A DNA stretch of 58,057 nucleotides from Bacteroidales bacterium UBA3810 (GTDB lineage Bacteria > Bacteroidota > Bacteroidia > Bacteroidales > Paludibacteraceae). The stretch covers positions 122,338 through 180,394 of the forward strand of contig DFEE01000021.1 of NCBI GenBank assembly GCA_002368645.1, given 5' to 3'. The translations under genes and the position numbers were made by a program. This document shows, one piece after another, positions 25,079 to 33,579 of this stretch. The notes beneath the pieces were generated by a model, which saw only the letters and a list, made by a program, of their open reading frames with translations, was not told the origin of the DNA and ran no database searches. How positions within the stretch are numbered: position 1 is the stretch's first letter; every line of letters begins with the position of its first letter.

Positions 25079-27211
25079 ATGAAATTCAAATCATTTTGTC
25101 TTATGGCAGTAGCTGCTGTGGCGCTGACGGGATGCCACCAAAACCCGTTTATGAACTATAAGAATTGGGGCACGCCCCATGGCACATATCCTTTTGATCA
25201 GATAGAGGAAAGAGATTATATGCCGGCCTTCGAAGAGGCTTTCAAACAGGGTAGGGCGGAGATTGACGCTATCGTCAATAATCCCGAGGAACCTACTTTC
25301 GCCAATACCATTGAGGCGCTTGACCGCTCCGGAGAAATGCTCAATATCGTCATTGGCTGTTTCTTTAACCTCACGGAGTCCAACACAACAGATAAATTAC
25401 AGGAAATCCAATTGGAGGTAAGTCCGATGCTCTCTGAATATAGCACCGCTATTCGACTCAATGAAGGACTCTTCCAACGGATTAAAACGCTTTATGAGAA
25501 GCGCGAGACCTTGGGGCTCGAACCCGACCAAATGAAACTTTTGGTAGATACCTATGAGTCCTTTGCCGAAAATGGTGCTAACCTCTCTGACGAGGACAAG
25601 GACAAATACCGCCAATTGTCAGCGGACTTATCCAAATTGACCTTAACCTATGGTCAGAATGTGCTTAAAGCCACCAATGCTTGGACCAAACTCATTACAG
25701 ACGAGAACGATATCGCCGGTCTGAGACAAGATACGAAAGACATGATGGCGGCTAAAGCGAAAGAGAAAGGCTTGGAAGGCTGGCTCATTGACCTGCAGCC
25801 TACTACTTATGGACCTTTCATGCAAGAGTGCGACAACCGCGCTCTGCGTGAGGAACTTTATCGCGCATATAATACTCGTTGCGTCGGCGGAGAGTTTGAC
25901 AATACCGCCATTATTGTTGAGATTGTCAATACGCGATTAGCGATTGCTAAACTCTTTGGAGAACCCGATTATGCCTCTAAATCCTTGCATCATACCTGCG
26001 CGGAAACAGAAGAGCATGTAATGACCTTCCTTGAGCAGTTACGCACAGCCTATATGCCGGCGGCTAAGGAAGAGGTCGCCCAATTGGAAAAATATGCTCA
26101 CTCCTTAGGTCTGGAAGGCGAACTTCAACCGTGGGATTTCAGCTATTATTCTAAGAAAGAGAAAGATGCGCTCTTCTCCATCAGCGATGACGCTGTGCGA
26201 CCTTATTTCCCCTTGGATAGTGTCAAGAAAGCAGTCTTTGCGCTCGCTAACCGCCTATATGGCTTGACCTTTATTGAGAATAAGGAAATTCCTGTTTATC
26301 ATCCGGAAGTTTGTGCTTACGACGTCTTGGATGCTGAAGGTAACTTCTTAGCCGTGTATTATGCTGATTTCCACCCCCGTGCTTCCAAACGGGGTGGGGC
26401 ATGGATGAATGATTTTCAGCCGCAGTATATCACCAAAGAAGGTGTTGACCATCGTCCTCATATTGTTAATGTCATGAACCTGACGCGTCCTACTGAGACT
26501 AAGCCGGCTTTGCTGACCTACTATGAAGCGGAGACCTTCCTGCATGAGTTCGGCCATGCGCTTCATGGCATGCTTACTCGCTGCCGTTATGAGTCTCAAT
26601 CCGGTACGGCTGTGCCGCGAGATTTCGTGGAACTGCCCAGTCAGTTTAACGAGAATTTCTTGGGTGAACGGGAGTTCCTCGATGCTTATGCTCGTCATTA
26701 TGAAACCGGCGAACCGATGCCGGAGAGCCTGGTTAATGCCATCAAAGCATCTGACCATTATCACGCTGCTTATGCGTGTGCCAGACAGCTCAGCTTCGGT
26801 TTCTTAGATATGGCTTGGCACACCATCAGGACTCCTTTTGAGGTGCCCGATGGTGATACCGTTAAAGCGGTTATTGATTTCGGTAATAAGGCGATGGAGG
26901 GAGTGCAGGTCTTACCCAATGCCGATGGATGTCAGATGGAAACGGCATTCACCCATATCTTCTCCGGTGGTTATGCTGCCGGCTATTATAGCTATAAGTG
27001 GTCGGAACTCTTGGACGCGGACGCTTTTGCCCAGTTTGAGAAAGCGCGTGACTTGCGTGGTTCTATCTTTGATAAAGAAACAGCAGATGCTTTCCGTATC
27101 AATATCTTGGAAAAAGGCGGTACGGAAGAGCCGATGGTGCTTTATCGTCGTTTCCGCGGCGGTGAGCCTACTATTGACGCCCTCCTCAAACGCGACGGAC
27201 TTATCGACTAA
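25079..27211 (+). CDS. M3 family peptidyl-dipeptidase (Dcp/oligopeptidase A-like) lipoprotein
   Basis: Zinc metallopeptidase that trims peptides. 710 residues with lipobox LTGC (Cys about residue 19), so anchored to an envelope membrane. The zinc motif is in TFLHEFGHALHGML (HEFGH), with the downstream glutamate in DFVELPSQFNENF. The C-terminal FSGGYAAGYYSYKWSELLDADAF is the other M3 signature. It is likely periplasmic and involved in peptide nutrition. Confidence 0.93.
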   Translation: MKFKSFCLMAVAAVALTGCHQNPFMNYKNWGTPHGTYPFDQIEERDYMPAFEEAFKQGRAEIDAIVNNPEEPTFANTIEALDRSGEMLNIVIGCFFNLTESNTTDKLQEIQLEVSPMLSEYSTAIRLNEGLFQRIKTLYEKRETLGLEPDQMKLLVDTYESFAENGANLSDEDKDKYRQLSADLSKLTLTYGQNVLKATNAWTKLITDENDIAGLRQDTKDMMAAKAKEKGLEGWLIDLQPTTYGPFMQECDNRALREELYRAYNTRCVGGEFDNTAIIVEIVNTRLAIAKLFGEPDYASKSLHHTCAETEEHVMTFLEQLRTAYMPAAKEEVAQLEKYAHSLGLEGELQPWDFSYYSKKEKDALFSISDDAVRPYFPLDSVKKAVFALANRLYGLTFIENKEIPVYHPEVCAYDVLDAEGNFLAVYYADFHPRASKRGGAWMNDFQPQYITKEGVDHRPHIVNVMNLTRPTETKPALLTYYEAETFLHEFGHALHGMLTRCRYESQSGTAVPRDFVELPSQFNENFLGEREFLDAYARHYETGEPMPESLVNAIKASDHYHAAYACARQLSFGFLDMAWHTIRTPFEVPDGDTVKAVIDFGNKAMEGVQVLPNADGCQMETAFTHIFSGGYAAGYYSYKWSELLDADAFAQFEKARDLRGSIFDKETADAFRINILEKGGTEEPMVLYRRFRGGEPTIDALLKRDGLID

Positions 27212-27218
27212 TAACAAC

Positions 27219-28427
27219 ATGTCCTACGCCGAAACCATCCAATATCTTTATAACGCTGCGCCGCCTTTTCATCTGATTGGCGGAGCAGCGTATAAGCCCG
27301 GTCTTCAGAATATGGAGGCGCTTATGACCATAGTAGGGCACCCCGAACGTAAATTGAAAGCGATTCACATAGCCGGCACGAATGGCAAAGGTTCTACCTC
27401 CCATCTGATAGCGGCTGCGTTGCAGGCTGCCGGCAATCGGGTAGGGTTGTATACCTCGCCTCATTTAGTGGATTTCCGAGAAAGAATCCGTATCAATGGT
27501 GAGATGATTGCCGAGGACGAAGTCGTGGCCTTTGTCGCTTGCCATAAGGAGGCGATTGAAACTATTCAGCCTTCATTCTTCGAGATAACGACTGCCATGG
27601 CGTTCTATTATTTCGCTAAGCAGAACGTGGATTATGCAGTCATAGAGGTCGGATTAGGAGGACGATTGGATGCGACCAATGTCTTACCCCCGGAAAATGT
27701 ATGCCTCTCTATCATAACCAATATCGGTTTCGACCATACCGAGTTTTTAGGTAATACGTTAGCTGCTATTGCCTCCGAAAAAGCCGGTATTATCAAACGC
27801 TCGACGCCCGTTGTCATCGGAGAAGCTGACGACGAAACGCGTCCTGTCTTTGAGGCGAAGGCGAATGCCGTCGGAGCGCCTATCTATTTCGCCCGGGAGC
27901 ATGAGTATCTTAGACGCGTACGCATGAGGGTTGCCCCCGTAAGTGAACTACAGGGTTATTACCAGGAACATAATCTCCAAACCGCTTTTGTAGCCCTGCG
28001 AGCCTTATCAATGCCTAATACCGCTATAGCCGAAGGCTTTGCCCATGTCTGCTCGATAACAGGTCTTCGAGGACGATGGGAGACACTTTCCCATGCACCC
28101 TTGACTATATGCGATACCGGACATAATAGTCATGGCTTGAGATATGTGTTTCAGCAGCTTAATGAATTGCATCAACGACATGGAGGCACGTTGAGAATTG
28201 TCTTTGGCATGGTGAAGGACAAGGATATTGATGTTGTGCGCCAATTGCTGCCAACCGATGCCGTATATTATTTCTGCCAAGCTAAAACATCACGTGCTAT
28301 TCCTGCGGATATGACGGTAGAGCAAGCGGTTAAGAAAGCGCAAAATGAGGCTTCACCGGACGATATCATCTTTATCGGCGGCTCCAATTATGTCGTCGGC
28401 GAAGCCCTCACACTCGCATACTCCTAA
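27219..28427 (+). CDS. folC: Folylpolyglutamate synthase / dihydrofolate synthase
   Basis: Adds glutamate to dihydropteroate and folates in the cytoplasm. 402 residues from ATG 27219 (MSYAETIQYLYNAAPPF). A longer open frame upstream overlaps the peptidase gene and shows no homology, so it is discarded. ATP-binding loop IAGTNGKGSTSHLIAAAL, then EVGLGGRLDATNVL, NIGFDHTEFLG and the C-terminal domain IVFGMVKDKD. It lies 7 bp after the peptidase; the dispersed repeat copy 2 follows its stop. Confidence 0.95.
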   Translation: MSYAETIQYLYNAAPPFHLIGGAAYKPGLQNMEALMTIVGHPERKLKAIHIAGTNGKGSTSHLIAAALQAAGNRVGLYTSPHLVDFRERIRINGEMIAEDEVVAFVACHKEAIETIQPSFFEITTAMAFYYFAKQNVDYAVIEVGLGGRLDATNVLPPENVCLSIITNIGFDHTEFLGNTLAAIASEKAGIIKRSTPVVIGEADDETRPVFEAKANAVGAPIYFAREHEYLRRVRMRVAPVSELQGYYQEHNLQTAFVALRALSMPNTAIAEGFAHVCSITGLRGRWETLSHAPLTICDTGHNSHGLRYVFQQLNELHQRHGGTLRIVFGMVKDKDIDVVRQLLPTDAVYYFCQAKTSRAIPADMTVEQAVKKAQNEASPDDIIFIGGSNYVVGEALTLAYS

Positions 28428-28460
28428 CTTCGACATCCCCTTAGTCCCCTTAGGAACTTG

Positions 28461-28602
28461 GCCCCCCCCCCTTTCTGCCCTGACTCTAACGGGACCATAA
28501 CGGGACCACTACGGGACCACTTCGAACGCTTACCGAACTCCACGTTATAGATCCGTTATGGATACAGCCCCTATATTTGTACTTGCCGACCTTTAAAAAT
28601 GC
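28461..28602 (+). repeat. Dispersed intergenic repeat, copy 2
   Basis: Inverted counterpart of 12502-12642 (about 10 mismatches in roughly 125 bp by eye). The 11-bp phasing is clear: AACGGGACCAT, AACGGGACCAC, TACGGGACCAC at 28488-28520 and CGTTATAGATC, CGTTATGGATA at 28543-28564. It starts with a C-run mirroring the G-run of copy 1. It lies 34 bp beyond the folC stop codon and about 85 bp before the next promoter. Confidence 0.82.
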
Positions 28603-28686
28603 CCCCATGGCAACCAAACTTTAATTGACAGAAAAACACCAAAATCCACAAAAATTGTAACTTTTTCCTTTTTTTTTGCAAATTTA

Positions 28687-28718
28687 TTTGCATATGTCAA
28701 AAAAAAGCAGTATCTTTG
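28687..28718 (+). promoter_or_regulatory. Promoter of the BspA-like gene
   Basis: TTTG (28687-28690), 20-nt spacer, TATCTTTG (28711-28718), with the extended TTTGCATATGTC form. Predicted transcript leader is over 400 nt, by far the longest here. Confidence 0.8.
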
Positions 28719-28857
28719 CCACCGAAATTATATAATTGTGTGTAACACCGCATATGGTACTCGCATATTTGGTAAAATAACAACGAACATAACAACACCG
28801 CCTATGACATAAAACACAAATAACCAACATATTTAGATAAAGCGTAATAAGCCCGAC

Positions 28858-28992
28858 TTGATTGTTTGAAAACTGGACACTTTCAACAATTATTAACTCA
28901 AGCACGGTTTTATGTACGCTCACGTTATCAGCGTGAGTTTTCCGTGCATAAATTTGAGTTAATAAGGTAGTCCAGAATCCTCAAACAATCAA
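28858..28992 (+). ncRNA. Five-stem nested hairpin in the long leader of the BspA-like gene
   Basis: Successive coaxial stems nest from outside in: 12 bp perfect (28858-28869 with 28981-28992), 6 bp CTGGAC/GTCCAG (28873-28878 with 28970-28975), 12 bp perfect TTATTAACTCAA/TTGAGTTAATAA (28890-28901 with 28954-28965), 6 bp GCACGG/CCGTGC (28902-28907 with 28942-28947) and 6 bp CTCACG/CGTGAG (28919-28924 with 28932-28937). 42 bp of pairing in 135 nt makes an RNA (or cruciform DNA) structure very likely. Two more small hairpins follow: GAAAGC/GCTTTC at 29005-29020 and TGCGGC/GCCGCA at 29092-29106, 30 nt before the start codon. I know no named family with this layout. Confidence 0.7.
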
Positions 28993-29135
28993 ATGAAAGC
29001 AAACGAAAGCGCACGCTTTCTTTATGTCTATCTCTTTACTCCCTGAATAATAACATCTTTCATCTGAAAAGACAATATATACATAATTAACTGCGGCTCC
29101 GCCGCACAATATTAACACAAAAATCTCACAACATT

Positions 29136-32100
29136 ATGAGAAAAACATTTACTTTATTAATTGCCCTCCTGGCAGCAATCCTATGTCTGCCACAAAGAGT
29201 AATGGCGCAGAAGTACACTCCAACCTTTTATTTTGATTCCTACAATTCTACTCTAGGAACCTTAGTGGTTGGAGAAAGTTACGATGCCAGCCAAGATCTT
29301 AAAAACATTTCGGAGGTTACTCCGGTTACATGGTCAACATCTGATCCGACTATTGTTTCTGTAGATGAAAACGGAATCATTACCGTGCATCAAACTGGTT
29401 CAGTTACTCTCTATGCTCATTCAGATGAAAGTACCTACTTCTATGCAGCGGATGCTCAGAAGGAACTCAGCATTACGACATATCCTCTTTCGATTTTGAA
29501 AGAAGGTGGCTGGGTTGACGTAACGCCAAGTACTGCCAGTAATATTGATGGCGCAGGAAAAGTGTCATACGACTATAGCACACACACTTTGACCCTCAAT
29601 AACTGGGAAAATGATTTTACGTCAATTACTGATTTTAGCACTTATATAGGTAATGCCATCATTTATATTTTGCAGAATCAACCGCTTACGATTCGTCTTA
29701 TTGGCACGAATACGATCACATGCGGCGAATTCTGTTCTGCGAACACACTCATCTTTTCAGGTGCAGATGCAGCGCAGGATAAGTTAATAGTGAATAGCAC
29801 CAATTCTTATTCTATATCTGCTACGAATCTGACGATTGACAATGCGTCGTTGATTCTCAACGAGAATGTAACAACATTGTATCAATATCAGAACACTATA
29901 GATAGGGGTGTATTCTATGCAGACAAATTATCCGTTGTTAACGGAGGTAATTTACATGCTACGGTCACCGGAAATGAGTCTGCCGATGTCTGCCCGGCAT
30001 GCCTAGCCGTTGGAGTTGTAAGTTCAGCATTGGTAGGAGATATTACTACTTCTAATGTTATTTGGGCAGCGGACGCAGCCAACGAGACGAGAATAAATAA
30101 TAGTTTTCGGTCCAATACGTATGATGGTTTTTTCTTCTTTGCTAATCAAGCTGAGGACGAGCTGCCTCGCGAGGTGGAAATAAGCAGTGATGCTCCTGTA
30201 GGTCCGACTCCTTCGACTCCTTCAGGTCCGTCCTTCACTTGGAGTACAAGCCAAATAAACTTAGTGGACTTGAGTTGCTACAATAATGGTGGAAAAGAGC
30301 AAGAAAATGGTCTTATCAATAATATCATTACTTCTCTGACGCAAACAAGGGACAAAAACGAAGACTATAGTGACCCGTCTACTGTCGAATCCTGCCAATT
30401 TAATTACGGACGAATCGAGATAAGCGGTTGCGGTGACCTGAAGTTCAAATCTATTGCCGGAGATCTGACAGGTATCATCATCACCGGTAACATCTGGACA
30501 GCAACCAATCTTCCCGCTAATTGGACTTATGATAATGCAGCTAATACCCTTACGTGGCTTGGTACGCCGGCTGAAGAGGTTACGCTTTCCGGAAATTTAA
30601 GTATATCGGTAAGTTCTATTGAATATTTCTACGACCCTGCTGTCGCAACGCGCATAGGGGAAGAAATCTCTGATTATTATCAGTGGTACGAGATCACCGG
30701 TTCCCACACCGCCAAAGTAACTCGTCCGCGTAATCTGAGTGGAAGCATAAATATCCCTGCATCGGTAGAAGACGAAGGTGTTATCTATTATATCAACGAG
30801 ATTGCAGAGAACGCTTTTCGGAATTACAACCAACTATCCAATGCTTTCATTGGAGATAATGTTGCAATAATCGGCGCACATGCTTTTGATGGCTGTACTT
30901 GGATGAGAGAGATTACTATCAATAGCCGCGTTGTAGAGTCTATCGACGACGAGGCGTTTAAGAACTGCCTGCTCCTGCATGGCATTGAACTCTATAATAG
31001 TCTGCCTCCTGTACTCGGTAGCAACGCCTTCGAGGGTGATACACGTCTGAATCATATTGATGTATATTCTTGGGTTGTTTCGAATTATCAGGGAGCTACC
31101 AATTGGTCTGACTACTCCTCCAAGATTACAGCGTTGTGGTCACCTCGTGCTATCGGAGAGAAATTCTTCTACCATAACCAGAAGACCACCGGTGTATATG
31201 AGGTTACATCTGCTTCGCCGAGAGAGGCAAAAGTACTCCCTTATCCCGCAGATGTAAATGCTATCTATCCGATTACGTACGAAAGCACATTGGTTATCCC
31301 CGCAGAGCCTGATTACATGCATGATGGATATTCGCTTACTACCATCGCTGCCAATGCGTTTAATGGCATCACAGACATCAAGGCTGTATCTATACCGCAA
31401 TCTGTCCGTAGCATTGAAGCTGGTGCCTTCTCGGGCTGTACAAACGTAGAGAATGTGTTCTTCCTCTGGGACGACCCGAGAGGCATCGTCACATGGGCAG
31501 ATGCTAATGTGGGTAATGAGTTTGCAACGGCTACCAGCGGAAAGACAAAAATCTTCGTCCCCGAAGGAAAATTAGCAGCTTATCAGGCATGGGCTCCCGC
31601 TTGGGCAGGTTGCATGGTTGAAAGCGCATTTGAGGATGTTACGGCTTCGGACGATCCACATGATGTTGTTTACTACCGCACTTATTACAACAGTTCTAAA
31701 GATTTAATGCTGCCGCCTGATGTATGGGCATATGTGGGATATGTGAATGGCAATGAGTTTATCCTGCATCCTATCGCTTTCGACGGACAGATCGTACCTG
31801 CCGGAACGGCTGTTGTGCTGCGCTCTTTCTCGCAAACTTATCGCTTGATTATGATGGATCCTGCGGCTCAGGCTTATACCGGCACGAACGAACTCCGAGG
31901 TACGGATGTGAATATAGTGATAGCATCTGACCTTGTTTTAAGCGCCAAGGCAGGCCAAATCTACGTATTGGGTAGAGATGGTTGGGTTAACAGCCAGCGA
32001 CAGGAAGGTATAGGTCTGTATCGCTACACCGGCACAACTTTAGGTGCACACAAGGCATATTTAATTTATGATGCTCCTGCAACTCAGGGTACTGCTCCTG

Positions 32101-32255
32101 GACGCTTCCTCTTTAGGCGTGAGTCAGAAGAAGTTACAGGTCTTGATGAAGTGCAACATCGCGATGTAGCATGCCAAAAACTCATCCGTGACGGTCAACT
32201 CATCATCCTACATGGTGACAAGGAGTACAACGCACAAGGCCGATTGATTAAATAA
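29136..32255 (+). CDS. BspA-like leucine-rich repeat surface protein with Ig-like (BIG2) domain
   Basis: 1039 residues with a signal peptide (MRKTFTLLIALLAAILCLPQ, cleavage near VMAQ). A bacterial Ig-like BIG2 domain lies at about 35-110 (VTWSTSDPTIVSVDENGIIT). Two LRR_5/BspA blocks follow at about 560-650 (NAFIGDNVAIIGAHAFDGCT, IDDEAFKNC) and 730-790 (TTIAANAFNGITDIKAVSIP). The C-terminus QKLIRDGQLIILHGDKEYNA followed by QGRLIK resembles the short Bacteroidales type IX sorting ending. Probably an adhesin or surface-matrix protein. Its transcript has the structured leader at 28719-29135. Confidence 0.87.
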   Translation: MRKTFTLLIALLAAILCLPQRVMAQKYTPTFYFDSYNSTLGTLVVGESYDASQDLKNISEVTPVTWSTSDPTIVSVDENGIITVHQTGSVTLYAHSDESTYFYAADAQKELSITTYPLSILKEGGWVDVTPSTASNIDGAGKVSYDYSTHTLTLNNWENDFTSITDFSTYIGNAIIYILQNQPLTIRLIGTNTITCGEFCSANTLIFSGADAAQDKLIVNSTNSYSISATNLTIDNASLILNENVTTLYQYQNTIDRGVFYADKLSVVNGGNLHATVTGNESADVCPACLAVGVVSSALVGDITTSNVIWAADAANETRINNSFRSNTYDGFFFFANQAEDELPREVEISSDAPVGPTPSTPSGPSFTWSTSQINLVDLSCYNNGGKEQENGLINNIITSLTQTRDKNEDYSDPSTVESCQFNYGRIEISGCGDLKFKSIAGDLTGIIITGNIWTATNLPANWTYDNAANTLTWLGTPAEEVTLSGNLSISVSSIEYFYDPAVATRIGEEISDYYQWYEITGSHTAKVTRPRNLSGSINIPASVEDEGVIYYINEIAENAFRNYNQLSNAFIGDNVAIIGAHAFDGCTWMREITINSRVVESIDDEAFKNCLLLHGIELYNSLPPVLGSNAFEGDTRLNHIDVYSWVVSNYQGATNWSDYSSKITALWSPRAIGEKFFYHNQKTTGVYEVTSASPREAKVLPYPADVNAIYPITYESTLVIPAEPDYMHDGYSLTTIAANAFNGITDIKAVSIPQSVRSIEAGAFSGCTNVENVFFLWDDPRGIVTWADANVGNEFATATSGKTKIFVPEGKLAAYQAWAPAWAGCMVESAFEDVTASDDPHDVVYYRTYYNSSKDLMLPPDVWAYVGYVNGNEFILHPIAFDGQIVPAGTAVVLRSFSQTYRLIMMDPAAQAYTGTNELRGTDVNIVIASDLVLSAKAGQIYVLGRDGWVNSQRQEGIGLYRYTGTTLGAHKAYLIYDAPATQGTAPGRFLFRRESEEVTGLDEVQHRDVACQKLIRDGQLIILHGDKEYNAQGRLIK

Positions 32256-32302
32256 ATGGCACTAATCGAATTACTTGTTCAATTTAATAATATTATACAA
32301 CT

Positions 32303-32449
32303 ATGACAAAAAATTTGTATATCCAACCACGAGTTGAGATAACGGAAATGGCTATGGTGCAAACACTCTGCGCGAGCGGAGGGGGAGCCGGAGTAGGGGA
32401 GAGGTTCTTACCGCTTGATCCCGATGCAACCACGAACATACAAGTGTAA
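32303..32449 (+). CDS. 48-residue peptide of unknown function following the surface-protein gene
   Basis: Starts MTKNLYIQPRVEITEMAMVQ, then TLCASGGGAGVGERFLPLDP, ending DATTNIQV. The pattern ‘Y-IQP-x-(V/T)-E-(I/V)...(L/M)-C-A-S-GGG’ is one I know from short Bacteroidales ORFs placed after large secreted proteins. No signal peptide. It sits 47 bp after the BspA-like gene and 16 bp before a strong terminator, so it belongs to the same transcript. Leader-like N-terminal half and Gly/Cys-containing second half would suit a modified peptide precursor, but no modifying enzyme is nearby. Confidence 0.6.
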   Translation: MTKNLYIQPRVEITEMAMVQTLCASGGGAGVGERFLPLDPDATTNIQV

Positions 32450-32465
32450 TATGGCAACACTCCTT

Positions 32466-32493
32466 CACCCCCGCAGCAATCCCTGCGGGGGTG
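32466..32493 (+). terminator. Intrinsic terminator of the BspA-like/peptide unit
   Basis: CACCCCCGCAG (32466-32476) and CTGCGGGGGTG (32483-32493) form a perfect 11-bp GC-rich stem with a 6-nt loop, followed by TTTTATAAG. Confidence 0.93.
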
Positions 32494-32558
32494 TTTTATA
32501 AGCCTTTTGTTCCGTTCCTCACCAATTTACGTGAAAAGCCTCTAAAAAATCACTTTTA

Positions 32559-32590
32559 TTTGCATATATCCAAATAATGTTGTACTTTTG
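32559..32590 (+). promoter_or_regulatory. Promoter of fabD (and probably lon)
   Basis: TTTG (32559-32562), 20-nt spacer, TACTTTTG (32583-32590), extended TTTGCATATATC form. The 65-nt leader that follows consists of four imperfect 14-15 nt tandem units (32601 onward). Confidence 0.78.
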
Positions 32591-32600
32591 TAGGCTAAAC

Positions 32601-32657
32601 AACACGCAGTAACCAACATAAAAATAACCAACACGTAGTTATCAACACATAGTAAGA
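32601..32657 (+). repeat. Four 14-15 nt tandem units in the fabD leader
   Basis: AACACGCAGTAACC, AACATAAAAATAACC, AACACGTAGTTATC and AACACATAGTAAG follow one another between the promoter and the fabD start. They lack G-rich or SD-like content and appear unpaired, so they may act as an unstructured translation-enhancing leader. Confidence 0.5.
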
Positions 32658-32661
32658 AGAT

Positions 32662-33510
32662 ATGAAGACAGCATTTATTTTTCCGGGGCAAGGTTCCCAG
32701 TTCAGTGGGATGGGGGAGGAACTCTATCACGCTCACAACCAAGTAAAAGCACTTTTTGATAAAGCAAACGATATTCTCGGTTTCTGCATTACGGATATCA
32801 TGTTCCATGGCTCCGATGAAGACTTAAAACAGACCAAGGTCACTCAACCTGCTGTTTTTCTGCATAGTATAGCGGCTGCAATGGTCGCTGATAATCAGCA
32901 ATTTGACGCCGTTGCGGGGCATAGCTTGGGCGAATATAGTGCCTTAGTGGCAGCCGGAGCGCTTGCTGCGGAAGATGGTCTGAAACTGGTTGCTAAACGC
33001 GCTTATGCTATGCAGAAAGCCTGTGAAGCTCAGCCGGGTACAATGGCTGCGTGTTTAGGCTTACCGGACGAACAAGTCGAACAGATCTGCAATGAGATAG
33101 ATTTAATTGTAGTCGCGGCAAACCTCAATTGCCCCGGACAAGTGGTAATAAGCGGCTCGAAAGAAGGCGTGGAACTCGCCTCAATCCGTCTTAAAGAAGC
33201 CGGTGCTAAACGTGTGCTACCATTAGCCGTTGGCGGCGCATTTCATAGTCCGCTCATGCAACTGGCTGCAGATGAACTCTCGCAGGCAATTGAGCAAACC
33301 ACATTTATGACACCGCGTTGCCCGATATACCAAAACGTTGACGCCCTGCCGCACACTGACCCCGAAGAGATTAAACATAACTTGCTCAAACAACTCACAG
33401 CACCTGTACGCTGGACTGAAACCGTGCGTAATATGAGACATGATGGTATCGAGGACTTCAGGGAATACGGTCCCGGCAACGTCTTGACTAACCTTATTAA
33501 AAAGATATAA
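32662..33510 (+). CDS. fabD: Malonyl-CoA:ACP transacylase
   Basis: Transfers malonyl from CoA to acyl carrier protein for fatty acid synthesis. 282 residues, a little short of the usual 290-310. N-terminal FIFPGQGSQFSGMGEEL, nucleophile GHSLGEYSALVAAGAL (S88), the histidine in VGGAFHSPLM and the C-terminal EYGPGNVLTNLIKKI are typical. Lon starts 69 bp downstream without a recognisable promoter between them. Confidence 0.96.
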   Translation: MKTAFIFPGQGSQFSGMGEELYHAHNQVKALFDKANDILGFCITDIMFHGSDEDLKQTKVTQPAVFLHSIAAAMVADNQQFDAVAGHSLGEYSALVAAGALAAEDGLKLVAKRAYAMQKACEAQPGTMAACLGLPDEQVEQICNEIDLIVVAANLNCPGQVVISGSKEGVELASIRLKEAGAKRVLPLAVGGAFHSPLMQLAADELSQAIEQTTFMTPRCPIYQNVDALPHTDPEEIKHNLLKQLTAPVRWTETVRNMRHDGIEDFREYGPGNVLTNLIKKI

Positions 33511-33579
33511 CATGTCTATGGCATTTAAATACTCTAATCGTGATTATGTAAAATAGCAAAAGAGACATTATATATTAAG

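Noticed and set aside
26838..27218. In-frame 127-codon N-terminal extension of folC
   Set aside because: It overlaps the C-terminus of the M3 peptidase in another frame and has no homology to FolC; the ATG at 27219 is at the expected family start.
28858..28992. Integron attC site or group II intron domain as explanation of the nested hairpin
   Set aside because: No GTTRRRY/RYYYAAC ends, no integrase or reverse transcriptase, no catalytic domain V triad seen.
32451..32502. Short frame across the terminator after the 48-residue peptide
   Set aside because: Its codons are the terminator stem itself; no support.
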